A stretch of 64,000 nt of DNA from NCBI RefSeq assembly GCF_949628215.1, contig NC_134276.1:12179690-12243689 (forward strand), in the 5' to 3' direction. Below the pieces are notes generated by a model that was not told the origin of the DNA, did no database searches, and worked only from the letters and a program-made list of their open reading frames with translations. This document shows, piece by piece, positions 48,901-60,339 of the stretch (positions are counted from its first letter, which is position 1; each line of letters opens with the position of its first letter). The position numbers and the translations under genes are program-made. The stretch comes from Phalacrocorax aristotelis (lineage: Eukaryota > Chordata > Aves > Suliformes > Phalacrocoracidae).

Positions 48901-51900
48901 GCCAGGAGTGGAACTAGTTGCCTGGATGGTCTTAACTCAAGAGGTACATTCCTTCATGTGGGTAAAGGATGGAGTGTCCCTACTGCTTCTTTCCATCCCA
49001 CAGCTGAGCCCTGGATCTCCCTGGTCCATTCAGTGTGCTGCAGAGTGGTTGAGAGAAGGCTTTACACATCATCCTCCCCTGCCAACTGTGCAATGTAGGG
49101 CTCCTAGCTGAAAGAACCCGCAAGTTTTCCAGACAGGAAGTCCCTGCACAATCCCTTCTCCCAGCCACCTGTCCAAGAAATACTCCATACCAGGTAGAAG
49201 AAGTCATCCAGCCACCTTCCAAGAAATTGGTTTTCTATCTTCCCAGTCCAAGGGTCTTGGTAAGACTGATGAGTTGCAGTGTAATAAATGCTTTCCGTTG
49301 CAGAGTTCACCAGGGCAAAGGGGATACAGACCCACTAGGATAGAAACGGAAATAATTAACCATTTCCCCAAGGTCCTTGTTCTTGGAGATTTTATTCATA
49401 TATCAAAATTAAGGTAGATATAGAACATAAGATTAAACATAAGATTAAACCCAGACTAAGAGTCTTCCTTTCCCCCCTTCCTTACTCTAAATCTACATGT
49501 TTCTGGTTCATGGCATCATCAAGAACACGAGTCTGTAATTTAGGTCAGTTGGTGCTTTCAGTAGACAGATCTCTCTTCTTTCCAGCCAAGATTGTTCTGG
49601 ACAGGTTCTGCAGACCTTACTTTTAAGCAGCCACATTCAGCCAGCAAGGGCAATAGCTTGTGTAAGCTCTGCCTGAAATGCATAAGGACTGTAAGATGTT
49701 TCAGGAGACCTGTTCTCATGAAGAGGAACTGGAGGGCAAGGGCCAGTATTAGTGGAGTTATTTTTGGTCTGAGACATACTGAAAAGAAAAGCAGGATTAT
49801 TTTTCCCTGTAGTTAGGAAATTGGTAACAAAGAAATGCACAGAACTTGCCAGGCTGAGGGTAATGAAAACCAGCTGGATGACATCTGTGTAGGCAACAGA
49901 GTAGAGGCCTCCCAGTAGAGTGTAGAGTATGACAGTGCATGCTGAGATGATGATAGCCAAAGAACCTCCAATATCCAAGATGACCCTCATTGTTGCTCCT
50001 GCAGACAAGGACAGTGGTCAAGTATTTTGAGACAGATTTCATATGTGGAGAATACAGAATAAATAAGGATGGTCTACAGAGAGTGAGCAGAGTGAGGACT
50101 CAGGAGAGCCCATGTTCCCTTTCTGCTCTTGCTGCTACCTTGCTGCATGGCCTTTGCTGAGGCACTTTGCCTTTTTACAGCTGCTCCTGCACAGGCAAGG
50201 GTAAGGTACTAACTCATATTGCCAGACCTCTCTATTATAACATCATGAATATATACCACTGTAATTTGTTTTAAACCTAAAAACCTGTTTTCCAGAAATA
50301 ACAAATGCTTGTGTATCTCTCACAAGAGCAGACGTGAAGCACAACTTTCCACAGTTTAGTCCAACACAGTTCCCAAAAGTGTATTATACTCTGATAGTTG
50401 TGCCACATGACCTTTAACAAATATAACAGCAAAGTAAGTATTTACCCAGGGATGCCAGTATAGCTGCAAACCAGAACACCTCTCCCAGTAGCAGTGGAAT
50501 GAAGAGTAAGCTTCCCATCACGTTTCCATAAGTTTCTTGAAGGGGATCCATCACTGTCACATAATTCTTGGATCTCATTGGATTTACAAAGAAGAAACCA
50601 CCTATCAGAAGTGATGACATTTTGGTAGAATTTTACATGTATTATATTCCAGGAAAAATGTAAGAATACTATGGTATTTGGGTATCAGACCCATACAGTG
50701 AGTGTGGAATTCATTCATAATGGATCCTAGAGAATGATGCAGCCAACAAGACACCAAGGCCTCAATTCACTTGCCTAAATATGGGGTTTAATCCATCTGA
50801 GAGGTCCCAGGTTATAAAGGGCATCTGCCTACAGCTGACAGATATGACCCTCCACTTTCGGCATACTTGCATGTTTCTGGAGTGGCTATTGGAGGCCAGG
50901 TAGGACCCCCTAGGGCACCCCCAAAGGCATAAGATACCTGTCTGACTGTAACAGGAACTTAGCTCAGAGGACACCCACATATAGTCTCCTGTCCAGCTCC
51001 AATGACCTACCAAACTAAGACACAAAGTTTTCTGAAATGCTTCCTGTGGAAAAAATCAGTAGGCAGAGTGAGGCATTGAAGACAAATATTTGGCTAAAGA
51101 AGAGACAAATTTTTGTTGTGGTGCAACATGTTGATATAAGTTCCTTTTCTGGTTACATTTTCTTTTTGGTGGCTTCTTTGTCTCTTCCCGGAACTATATT
51201 GTTTTAATCTGCACATCGAGCTGAGTCCCACCCACCTTCATCTAAATATTAGACTCCAGACGTACAGTCGTCTCATTAAAACCAAAGAATACGTATTGTG
51301 CCTAACCCTGAAACCAACAGGACTGCTTGTCTGGGCACTGCTGACCTGAGTAAAGATTGCAGGATCAGACCTGCACTCCTCAGTTTCATTAGTAAGAATT
51401 ACTCACATAAGAAATGCTGGCAGTATATTTCCAAGCCTGATTCATATTCATGTCAGTTTGACTCTTTTCTCTGACTTGGGAATAAAGTTTATCGTTCTTT
51501 TAGAAATTCCTGTGCAAGGTCTGCACAGTTCTCCTTGCTTTAGTCATCCTGTATCCCTAGAGAGTTATGGTATAACTCAGTGTCAACTGGAAGAAGCTTT
51601 GGTCTTGGCAAGACTGCTGAACTGTGTGTGTCCAATAATTCTTGGAATTAGAAGTGGCAACTTAGGTATAGGACAGGGCAAACTTAGCTTAGTTTCAATA
51701 AAATAGGGACCAGCTGTAAAGTGGGATAAGCTGGATGCACTACAAATTCATCCTGAGATGACACTACTCAAAAGAATGCAATTTGGTGGAAAAATCAAGA
51801 TAGTATTATTTCAACACACAGAAATGTTAAAGAAAATATTAAGATGATACTAATACTTTCAATAGTCTGTGAATAAGAGATCATGGTAAAAAAAAAAAGC

Positions 51901-53497
51901 AACATGCACAGAGCCACATGCTTCTAAAATTCTCAGATAAGACTTTTGTCCTATAAATTGCACCAAGCAGGCAAAACTCTACACGAGCTCCAAGCTACCC
52001 CAATTTCTTATGTTCCAGTTTAGAGGACAGCATTCTAAATGCTTATTCTGGATCTATGGGAGACTGAAGAAACAAAAACACCTTTAAAATGTACTCTATA
52101 CTCTGTTACTCATCTTAATATACTCATATGATTTATTTTTTTTAAAGCTTATGTGTCCTGATTACGTGAATTATTTACCAATAGCAAGGGACAAGGCAAA
52201 TCCCACAGGTGCCTGGACCCACAGTAGTCCTTTTGAAGGCAGGTAGACGATTTCAGCTGTGCCATTGATATATGCTCCTCCGACCCAGGTGGCTATAAAC
52301 ATGGAAAATGGAAAGGTAAGAACTGCGATACATACTCTCAACGAGTCTTGTAGAACACTCTGAGAGCTTGTAAACCTTTTTCTCGTATAAATATTTAATC
52401 ACACTTCTATTTTCTTTACAGAGTTTTCTCCCATACTGAGATGTGCTGCTGTGTACAGGTAACAGAATTTCACCCTAAATGATTTCCCAGATTCAAGAAT
52501 GAATATCTGTGTGTGCATGGAAAACCTCAATATTTAAACATTTAGAGGCAATTTGAATATACTAGTTTTTAATGTCATTTTTCTCAGTGGAAGACTTTTG
52601 CTAGAGCAAACAGACTTGCCTTTTTTATTCTGCCGTGGCTGATAGACCACCCTTCATGAGCACCACTTACACAGTCTAAGAAAATAGACAGTAGGAAAAA
52701 AACCTACAAGCAGGCATTGCAGTCAGAATACAAACCTGCAACACAGGCTTAAGTGTCTTAGCCAGGCAAATACCACTTGGGGAAGTCTTCACAAAAAAAC
52801 AGGACAGGGGAGCAAATTTCAGATGGTGCCAGGCAGCAAGGACAGAAAAGGGGAGCAGAGGGCAGCAGTCATTGGGGAAACATTTTCTCTTTGGATAGAG
52901 GACAATTCTCACCATGAGTAGCAAGTAATTCCACAAAGAACTGGCTTGTTCCAGGAGTAAAATTTTTCTGTTATGCTGGATAACAGAAACTGGCTCAAGA
53001 TTAAGACCACAGTCCTCTAATGAAAAGTGTTATATTCTTCAGTCACTCTTAAATTAAACTCTTTAACTCTTAACTAAACTCTTAAATTAATCTCTTTAAT
53101 TTAAAAGAATCTACATAAACATTACGTTCTGCTCATTGTGAAGAGGTTTGGAAGAATCCATCCCAAAATGATTCATGAAACCATACTCCTTTAAAGCCAC
53201 ACTTAGGTAAATCTGCCCTGACATTAAAGGAGTGCACCTGCTTTGAAAGACAAGTCCCCAGATTTATGTAATGCATGCATTTTAAGTGGAATTTTTAAAA
53301 GTCCTTTGAGAAAACTTACCTGTTGCAGTAAACAGTCCAATGAAAACATTTATATTCCTGCCTCCAACTATGGCCATTTCAGTTGGGTTTCTGTTCTGCT
53401 GGTCCTTTTTGCTTTTCCAAGAAGCCCAAATTCCAGTCGCTAAAGTTAATGTAAAAAACACAACCAAAGATACTAAGCCTGGTACATTTAAAGCCAT
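45983..53497 (-). CDS. SLC5A7-like sodium-coupled transporter (choline transporter paralogue), complete, 8 coding exons
   Basis: SLC5A7 (CHT1) carries choline into neurons with sodium; this paralogue probably moves choline or a similar solute across the plasma membrane, but its substrate is not known from sequence. Coding exons: 53497-53320, 52292-52179, 50601-50446, 49998-49850, 49334-49191, 48199-48046, 47162-46945, 46504-45983; sum 1635 nt, 544 aa, phases all agree. It begins [15 protein letters not shown], aligned with the CHT1 start, and keeps CHT1 blocks in order: [15 protein letters not shown] (about residues 58-72), [34 protein letters not shown] (about 175-193), [49 protein letters not shown], and [14 protein letters not shown]. 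The family has 13 helices in a LeuT fold. Intron 4 needs a GC donor (CTG then GCAAGT). The C-terminal tail is about 35 residues shorter than in CHT1. Not SLC5A7 itself, which sits elsewhere. Confidence 0.93.
53040..53110. repeat. short AT-rich imperfect tandem repeat
   Basis: Units like ACTCTTAAATTAA and ACTCTTTA recur four to five times in about 70 bp within intron 1 of the SLC5A7-like gene. Low-complexity sequence; no function is implied. Confidence 0.6.
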
Positions 53498-56400
53498 TTT
53501 CTGTTGCTTAATTTAGATCATAGAGAGGAATAATGGCTTGATGATAATATTCTTTAATCAAGTCCACAATCAGAAAAAAAATAGAAAAAAATCAGAAAAA
53601 GTAGTGCCGCCTTGTAAAGAAACTATTAGTTTGCTCTACTTTGTAAGGAAAGGTGCCGTATGAGACAGACCCATAAACACAAAAGTCTTGAGAATTGGAT
53701 GCAGAGTCTGTCTTTGGAGGACTACTGGAAATTCTTCAGTCTTCCCCTTCTTCAGAACATATATAAACTTGTTTTTCTGGGGAGCAGAGATTAAGACATT
53801 AGGAATTAGTGTTGATAAGAGCAATGGAGCACTGGTGTGAGGGGTAATACTAGCTTGGCTTAAAGGAGGGGAAATGTTATATTTTGTCTGATATGCAATG
53901 GTATGAAAATAATCTGTATTTCTCTAGGTTCTAGGCACAAGGCTAATGCAGAAGATAGGACTAAGAATTTGTCTGTTTAAAGTTGACTGAACTAAACCCA
54001 CAGTAATAATCAAAATAAACCTAGGAAACAGTAAAAGATTTACCACTGATCAGCTGAAGGAGCTGCACGCTGATATTCAAAGCAAGTGCATAATCATTTC
54101 ACTGCTGGAAACAGGCAGGAGAGCAAGGTGTTGTTAGACTCTGCAATAAAATTACAGGAAAGATACAGACTTTTTTAAACTGCTTTGTGAAGCTCCCTTT
54201 AAACAGACATAATTCTGAGAAAAACTCATATATTTGTTAGGGAATTAAGTCAGTTATATTTATTATAGAGTTGCCATACTGATATCTTTTTAGTTGCCCT
54301 GTGAATCTTTTTCATCTGTCCAACCAACTATGTAAAAACTGCCTGATTCAGGACACATGTTTGGCTTTCCTGGATACTCACATTCATCTGTGAAGCCGGT
54401 AGCTCCTTTCCATGTGGAAATCACAGATTTCTTCTTCACAGATGCACTATGAGCAGGAGTTTAAAAGCCCAAATCTTTAGGAAGGGTTTCTGCAGTGTGC
54501 TGTCTCCTGCAGACAGCCAGGAGTAGCTGTCCATGGAAATGACAGTGCCACAGGTTAAGCATGTCCAACGGGCAGGTCATGGTAGGAACACAAGGGCACA
54601 TGGGCAATGGCCATGGGAAGAAGCAGGGAGAGGTGCAGGAACCCCATGTTTTCTGTGTCACCTCTCTGCACAAGGGAAAATAAAGTTTTTGGTAAGTTAT
54701 GCAGTGGTTTGGTGGGAAGGCTGTATAAGAAGTGTTTAAAAAAACGTGAAAATTTAAAGATTAAAAAGTGTGACATCCAGATGATTATTTATCCTGCCTT
54801 AGGAGAAATATTTGTTTTATATTTAAAATCAAAAGCTATTTTGACTGAGTAAGGGGTTTTAACTTTGACCCATTTATTTATGTACAACAAGGGACACTGC
54901 ATTTTAAAGGCACTTTTTCTGGGTGGTAATTAGAAGCACTGCCTTCCATCTTAAATGTACCTGCTACACAGTTGTAAGAACTGCAGCTACTACTTGGCAC
55001 CACTGGTTTCTCTGGGTTGCCTTCCTGCTCAAAATGGGATGTTTCAAAAACTTTTAAAAGACTGTTTACACAAGGACACACACTTAAGCTGTTTTCTGTG
55101 AACAAATGTTTTGCAGCACGTTTCCTAGGCAGGAACAGAACAGAAGGTGCATGTGGCTGAAGGTGCATGCAGCTGGGTCTCAGCCTGCTCTGCAGCCAGG
55201 CACTCCTGGGAGAAAATGCCTGGCGTTGCATCCTTTATGTGGGGTCAGCTAAATTCAACATGCCCAAAGCAAGATTTGAATTTGTTCTTTGACATCTGGA
55301 GACACCGTCTGGACTGACTGCTTTTTATCACCTCTTGAAAAAAAACACCCAGTAAAAAGCAGCAGGCATAAAAATCTGCAGGGAAACTTCATTTAGAGAC
55401 CCAGAGGGATGGAGGGCAGATGTGATAGGACAAAAAGTAAATGAAAACATCACATGATGGGATGAAGGAGACTTAGAGAAAAAGTATGTGTAAGGTAGTT
55501 TATCTAAAGCTGGAGTGGTTTTAATGATATACAGTGCATGGAAGAAGGATTGTAAAAGCATGAGGTTGTATCAAGACCAATTCCTCACTGAAACTGTTGT
55601 GCTCTTTTGCCACCGGATGACTCTCAGCTAAAGCATCAATTTAAAAAAAAAAAAAAAAAAGATGAAATCTCACTAATGGAGGGATGTTTGAGGTGGGCTT
55701 CACCTCCCCATCCATGATGGAGGGCTGCATCTTTGGATGCCAGCTGCTGCACTGCTCTCTTCAACGTCCCTGCGTAACCCATGGGGAGAAATATATCATT
55801 TTAGGAGGTGATTCACTGACCTAGTTTAGGTCCTGTGGGGCAGGACAGGGTGAGGGTAGATCTCAGTCTGCTGGACTCAGGGCTTCTTTTAAGAGTAGTG
55901 TCACTGTACCCAGTAGATGTTTCAGGGCTTGATTCTGATGCTCACATAGAGATGGCTGGTGCCACCTGAGATGCTCTAAAGACTCTGAGATGTCCACAAG
56001 GGCAAGCAGACATTACAGAGCCCCTGTGGGAGACACTTTCCCTTCTGGAGAAGTAGCCAGGATATTCTAGTATATCTCCAATGGTTCTGAGTATCTACTT
56101 GGGGGATACTCAGCTGAGCTCTTACTCTCCTTATTACTTCACCTTGATGGAAAAAACTCTGACATGGATGCTTGATAAAAATAGAGGAGTGCCTGGAAGA
56201 AAGTGAGGAGTGCTGTGTACCAGGCAGGTTTTCTATCTATGGTGGAAATTATCTGCACCATGGTGAGCTCATACAGCTACCTAGCTTTGAAACTAACTGA
56301 CAGGAAGAAATAAAGATGGACAAAACAGTGACCTCTGATCCTAAGATAAAGCTCTTGCCCTGCCTTTCTGGGTTAAATGTGCTACATTATTGATGACAAT

Positions 56401-57263
56401 CTTTAGACGGCCCTCTGTGGTTCGTGGGCTCAGGAGGAAAGGGGGCTGTGAGGTAAGAGAGGTCCAGCAGGGAAGGGTGCTTCTGAAGGTGGTGGTCCCC
56501 TGTCAATCCTCTGGAAAGGGACAAGCACAGTGAGCTGGTGCTCTGTAGGAAATGAAAGAAAGTTCTCTGAGAATCTGGAAAGGTAGTTTTTGGTTGTTTT
56601 TTTTGTTTTTGTTTTTTTTTTAATTATTATTTCCTTTGGGATTTTTTTAAAGTTTCTTTGCAAAGAAGTGGTTGCCTGTGAGGAGCTGGTGATACGGCAG
56701 TAAAGCAGAGGCTGTGGCACAGGGAAGTCTGCGGGGACCAACCTGTCACTGGTTTGCTTTGCTCTGCTCACCAAGAAAAACCAAGCACTGGGGCCTGAGG
56801 CATCTGAGCTATTTGCATCAAAATGATCTGTCAGTTCCTCTTGAAATGAGACGGTATGAAGTAGTCTGTGGTTTCCAGCCCAGGTATTTGAATCATGTCC
56901 TTGATCCTGGCAGCTGAAACATCATGCCATTTGTCTCCAAACATTTACAACTTTTCACATGGAGTACTTGGTCTAAAGTTTGATTCCTATTCCAAGTCAA
57001 TCCCAGGAACACTTTTTCCTCACGTTATAAGTATTATCTCTTCCAGCCAACACAGATGTGCAAGTTGCTGAGCTGCTTGAGTTTCAAATGCAAAAGAGAG
57101 AGGGATAATTTGATTAGGAAGTAACACATTTTTACTCTTAAGAGAACCTGTGTGGTGAGACTGCACAGTGAGTAACAAATATAAAATTAAACAAAGATTT
57201 TGTCATTATCCTGTGTGAGGTTTTGACCATTATTTAAGATTGGTAGATTTAGAGAAGAAAGAT
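53498..57263. other. upstream region of the SLC5A7-like gene, no other gene recognised
   Basis: A splice acceptor (AAGCAACAG on the minus strand) ends 3 nt before the ATG of the SLC5A7-like gene, so a non-coding first exon probably lies in this region, but I cannot place it. A run of 18 A residues occurs near 55640-55657. No CpG island, CR1 or LTR is evident. Confidence 0.45.
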
Positions 57264-57391
57264 TGGTAGGTAGGTAGGTAGGTAGGTAGGTAGGTAGGTA
57301 GATAGATAGATAGATGGATGGATGGATGGAGGATGGTTGGATGGATGGATGGATGGATGGATGGATGGATGGATGGATGGATGGATGGATG
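57264..57391. repeat. compound tetranucleotide microsatellite GGTA / GATA / GGAT
   Basis: About nine GGTA units are followed by four GATA units and then a long GGAT/ATGG tract with two irregular units near 57330. Total about 128 bp. It lies in the gap between the TM4SF gene and the SLC5A7-like gene and is probably length-polymorphic. Confidence 0.95.
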
Positions 57392-60339
57392 AATAGAGAT
57401 AAAAGATAGGTATAGAAGAATATTATGAGTTCCTTAGTTTTACTAAATTCTTCCTGTATACAATACGTAAAACATTTCAGAGACAGATTGGCTCTTTTCC
57501 TTTGTTAGGAGATTTCACTGAATTAATTCTTCTCATTTTGGAAAAATCCAAATTAAAATCCATGGTAATACTAATTCTGAAACATGATATTTTATCTTTA
57601 GTCAAGCCAACTCTCTGTCCAAACTAAAATGATTGCTATTAGTATTATGGAGCCATTTTCTTACAAGTCTCTCTGTAGCGCTTGGTGTGAGGAGCTGCCC
57701 CTGTTGCAGTGTGCCAGCCTGCTCCCAGAGAAGGCTCTGGTGACACTTCTGAGAGCTCAGGCTTTGACACACTTGTAAAGGCAATTTGGGGGATCAGAAA
57801 AGCCATGAGCTGAAATGATTTCACCTAATTTTAGCCACCTTTAGGTATCTTGGCTAAATTAATTTTTAGCATCCTTGTGTTTGCAGGAGACAGGTGTTTG
57901 CTTTGGTCACCCACACCTCCGTGTTTCTACCTCCAGCTGAGCTACTTGGGTGTCTAAAGATCTGTGAGGGGTTCTCAGGTGTGACACAAGACACATGGGA
58001 GATTCTTGCCACCTTGACAGGCATCTGGAGGCTGATCAGGATGCTTGTTGCACTTCAGATGGCACCAGATGCTCCTGTCTAGGGTGGACAACTGAATCTT
58101 GCCTAGAGGAGCTATTCCTCCTGCCTGCTTTAGGCATCTCTTTCAGTATGGGCTGGGGAAAGGCTGCCCCTGTCCATGGACTATGTGGCTTGATGCCTAT
58201 CCCAGAAAAGGCTTCTTTTCAGTGGTTCACATTAGAAAAGATGAGTTTCACTCCACTTTCTGTGTTAGTCCATGTCTTTTCCTACCAGAGCTAGTCTGAA
58301 GTCACAAGTCCTTTAGGTCACACAAATTGAGCCAGAAAATAACTTCAGAATAATGATATTTAATATTTACATATATCAGTGAGGCCAGTGATTGCACAGT
58401 TGACAGGACAGAGACACTAAACTTTCCCAGGGCAGGTCAGCTTGGAATGAGCAGATGGCAGCAGTACAGTGCATTTACCTCCCTTGCTGGAGGTGGTGTG
58501 TGCCAGTGGGTACCTCTCCCTCTGCTGGTGCTGGCACAGCCTAAACTGGCTTTATCATAGAGACGAGAGTCAGGGAGGCAAAACTAAGGGATGAGAGTAG
58601 GGCTGATTGATATTTAGGGGTTGCGAAGAGCTCATAGAGACCCTCTGCTGATGAAGGGGTCTTGGTCTGGCTACATGCTGAATATCCTTCCTTGTAGCTG
58701 CCTCCTTGACTCTTCTTGGTTGGCTTTATTTTGATGTCCACTTTTTATTATAGTAGCACTGTCCAGGCTTCAGTGCTGACAATGAACATGAGCTTTTGAA
58801 GCCACCTGGCAGGTTTGGATGCACCTAGTCATGATTGCAGACTTCAACAAATCTTCTGCTTTTTTTACAGAATGTACTTTTAAGTTTTATGGTCGAATTT
58901 CCTGCCTCTAGGGGTGAAGCTATGCTCCAAGGAAGTGTATATATGCTCCTCACCTCAGCACAACTGGGATTTTCTTCCCCATTTTGTATAAAGGGGTTTG
59001 TGTGCTGCATTAGAGGACAGCACAACCAACCATGTGTATCTGCAACAATTGTGTTCAAATACCTTGCTCCCATGCTACAATGCAGAAATAGGAACAACTT
59101 TTGACGGATAAAACATAAATGTTTCTCTTTGAAAAATACATTCAAATATTCATAACTGCATTCATGCCTTCAGGATGGATAAAGACTATCTTAAAGTTTG
59201 GCTGACTCAAGGAATTCAGTGGCATGTCCAAGAATTAACCTTTGAGGAAGTCACCGAAATGATGGAGTTTCTGAAATTTGCCAATCAGGGACTTTAGCAT
59301 CAAGGGCTTGATCTTGAGCGATGATGGGGAGTTACGCAGTTCCTTGCTGGGATTACTGTTGCTGTAACACTAAGACTGATGCAATTTGTTGCCTTTTAGA
59401 TTACATCTCTTATTTGTTACTAAGCTGCACATAATTACTACCTTTATTTATTTAATATTTATCTTTGCCAGTTAATTGCTTGTCCATGTGATCTATTCTA
59501 GAACAGCCCTGCAAACCTGTGTGGAAATTGGTGAGACTCATATGCAGTCTCGTGAGGGAAAAACTGGTGCTGAGGTTTTTCTCCTTTTAGTTAAACTGGA
59601 CATTGTTGAACTCTTGCTCCAAACCCTACTGTCTATATTGACCCAAATGGCCCTCCAGGGCTATGATGTCTCTCAGATGCACCTGAAGAACTGATGTAAA
59701 AGTGCGCTGGACTTTGTCGAACAGGATAGCAATCTACCAAATGAGCACAAGGGGTTTTGGCTCCAGGGTGGTTGAGGGAGGCTGAAAAGCTGTGTGCTTC
59801 TGTTGCCTCTGCAGTATCACAAATGCGGCTTGATAAACTCTCTACACATCCTAATTTAAAACTGGCAGTGCCTAGGTAGCAAGTTAATAGGAACAGACAG
59901 GTGAGATCAAGGTGGTATTTGGAGGGGATGGGAGGTTATTTACATCCAGCCAGAGAGACCCTGCTTTGAGCAGCTGATAAATGCATATATTAACAACAGT
60001 TCAATTTCCCATATACACAAGGGGGCAAGTGGTGAGCTTTGATCTGGGGACGTTTGTGTTTTATGCACAAGTACAGCAGTCAGGACCAGATAGAGTACTG
60101 TTTTTGCCAGTACCTGAGATTTAGTAAGAATATTTAGAGAGAAAAATTTGGAGTTTCAGATCTAAATGATCTCGTCTTTTTCCACTTTGATTTCTTTATA
60201 AAATATTCATTTGCCTCATGAAACTCCTGAACATTTTGGGCTTTCTTTGTCATCGCCCCATAAATATAGCACAGCGCACTATCCTTATTGTGTATGAATC
60301 GGAAGCTTGGGGCTTGTTCTGGCATTCCCTGTAGATCAT
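57392..60339. other. gap after the TM4SF gene; may contain its 3' UTR
   Basis: No exon or known repeat is recognised. On the minus strand the nearest AATAAA after the TM4SF stop is at 59443-59448, within a TTTATTTATTTAATATTTAT stretch on the + strand. The 3' UTR of the TM4SF gene may thus be about 0.7-0.9 kb. Confidence 0.45.

Noticed and set aside
49637-49849. Extension of SLC5A7-like exon 4 to the stop at 49637
   Set aside because: Similarity to CHT1 stops exactly at 49850 and resumes at 49334; the extension has no counterpart, so a GC donor at 49849 is preferred.
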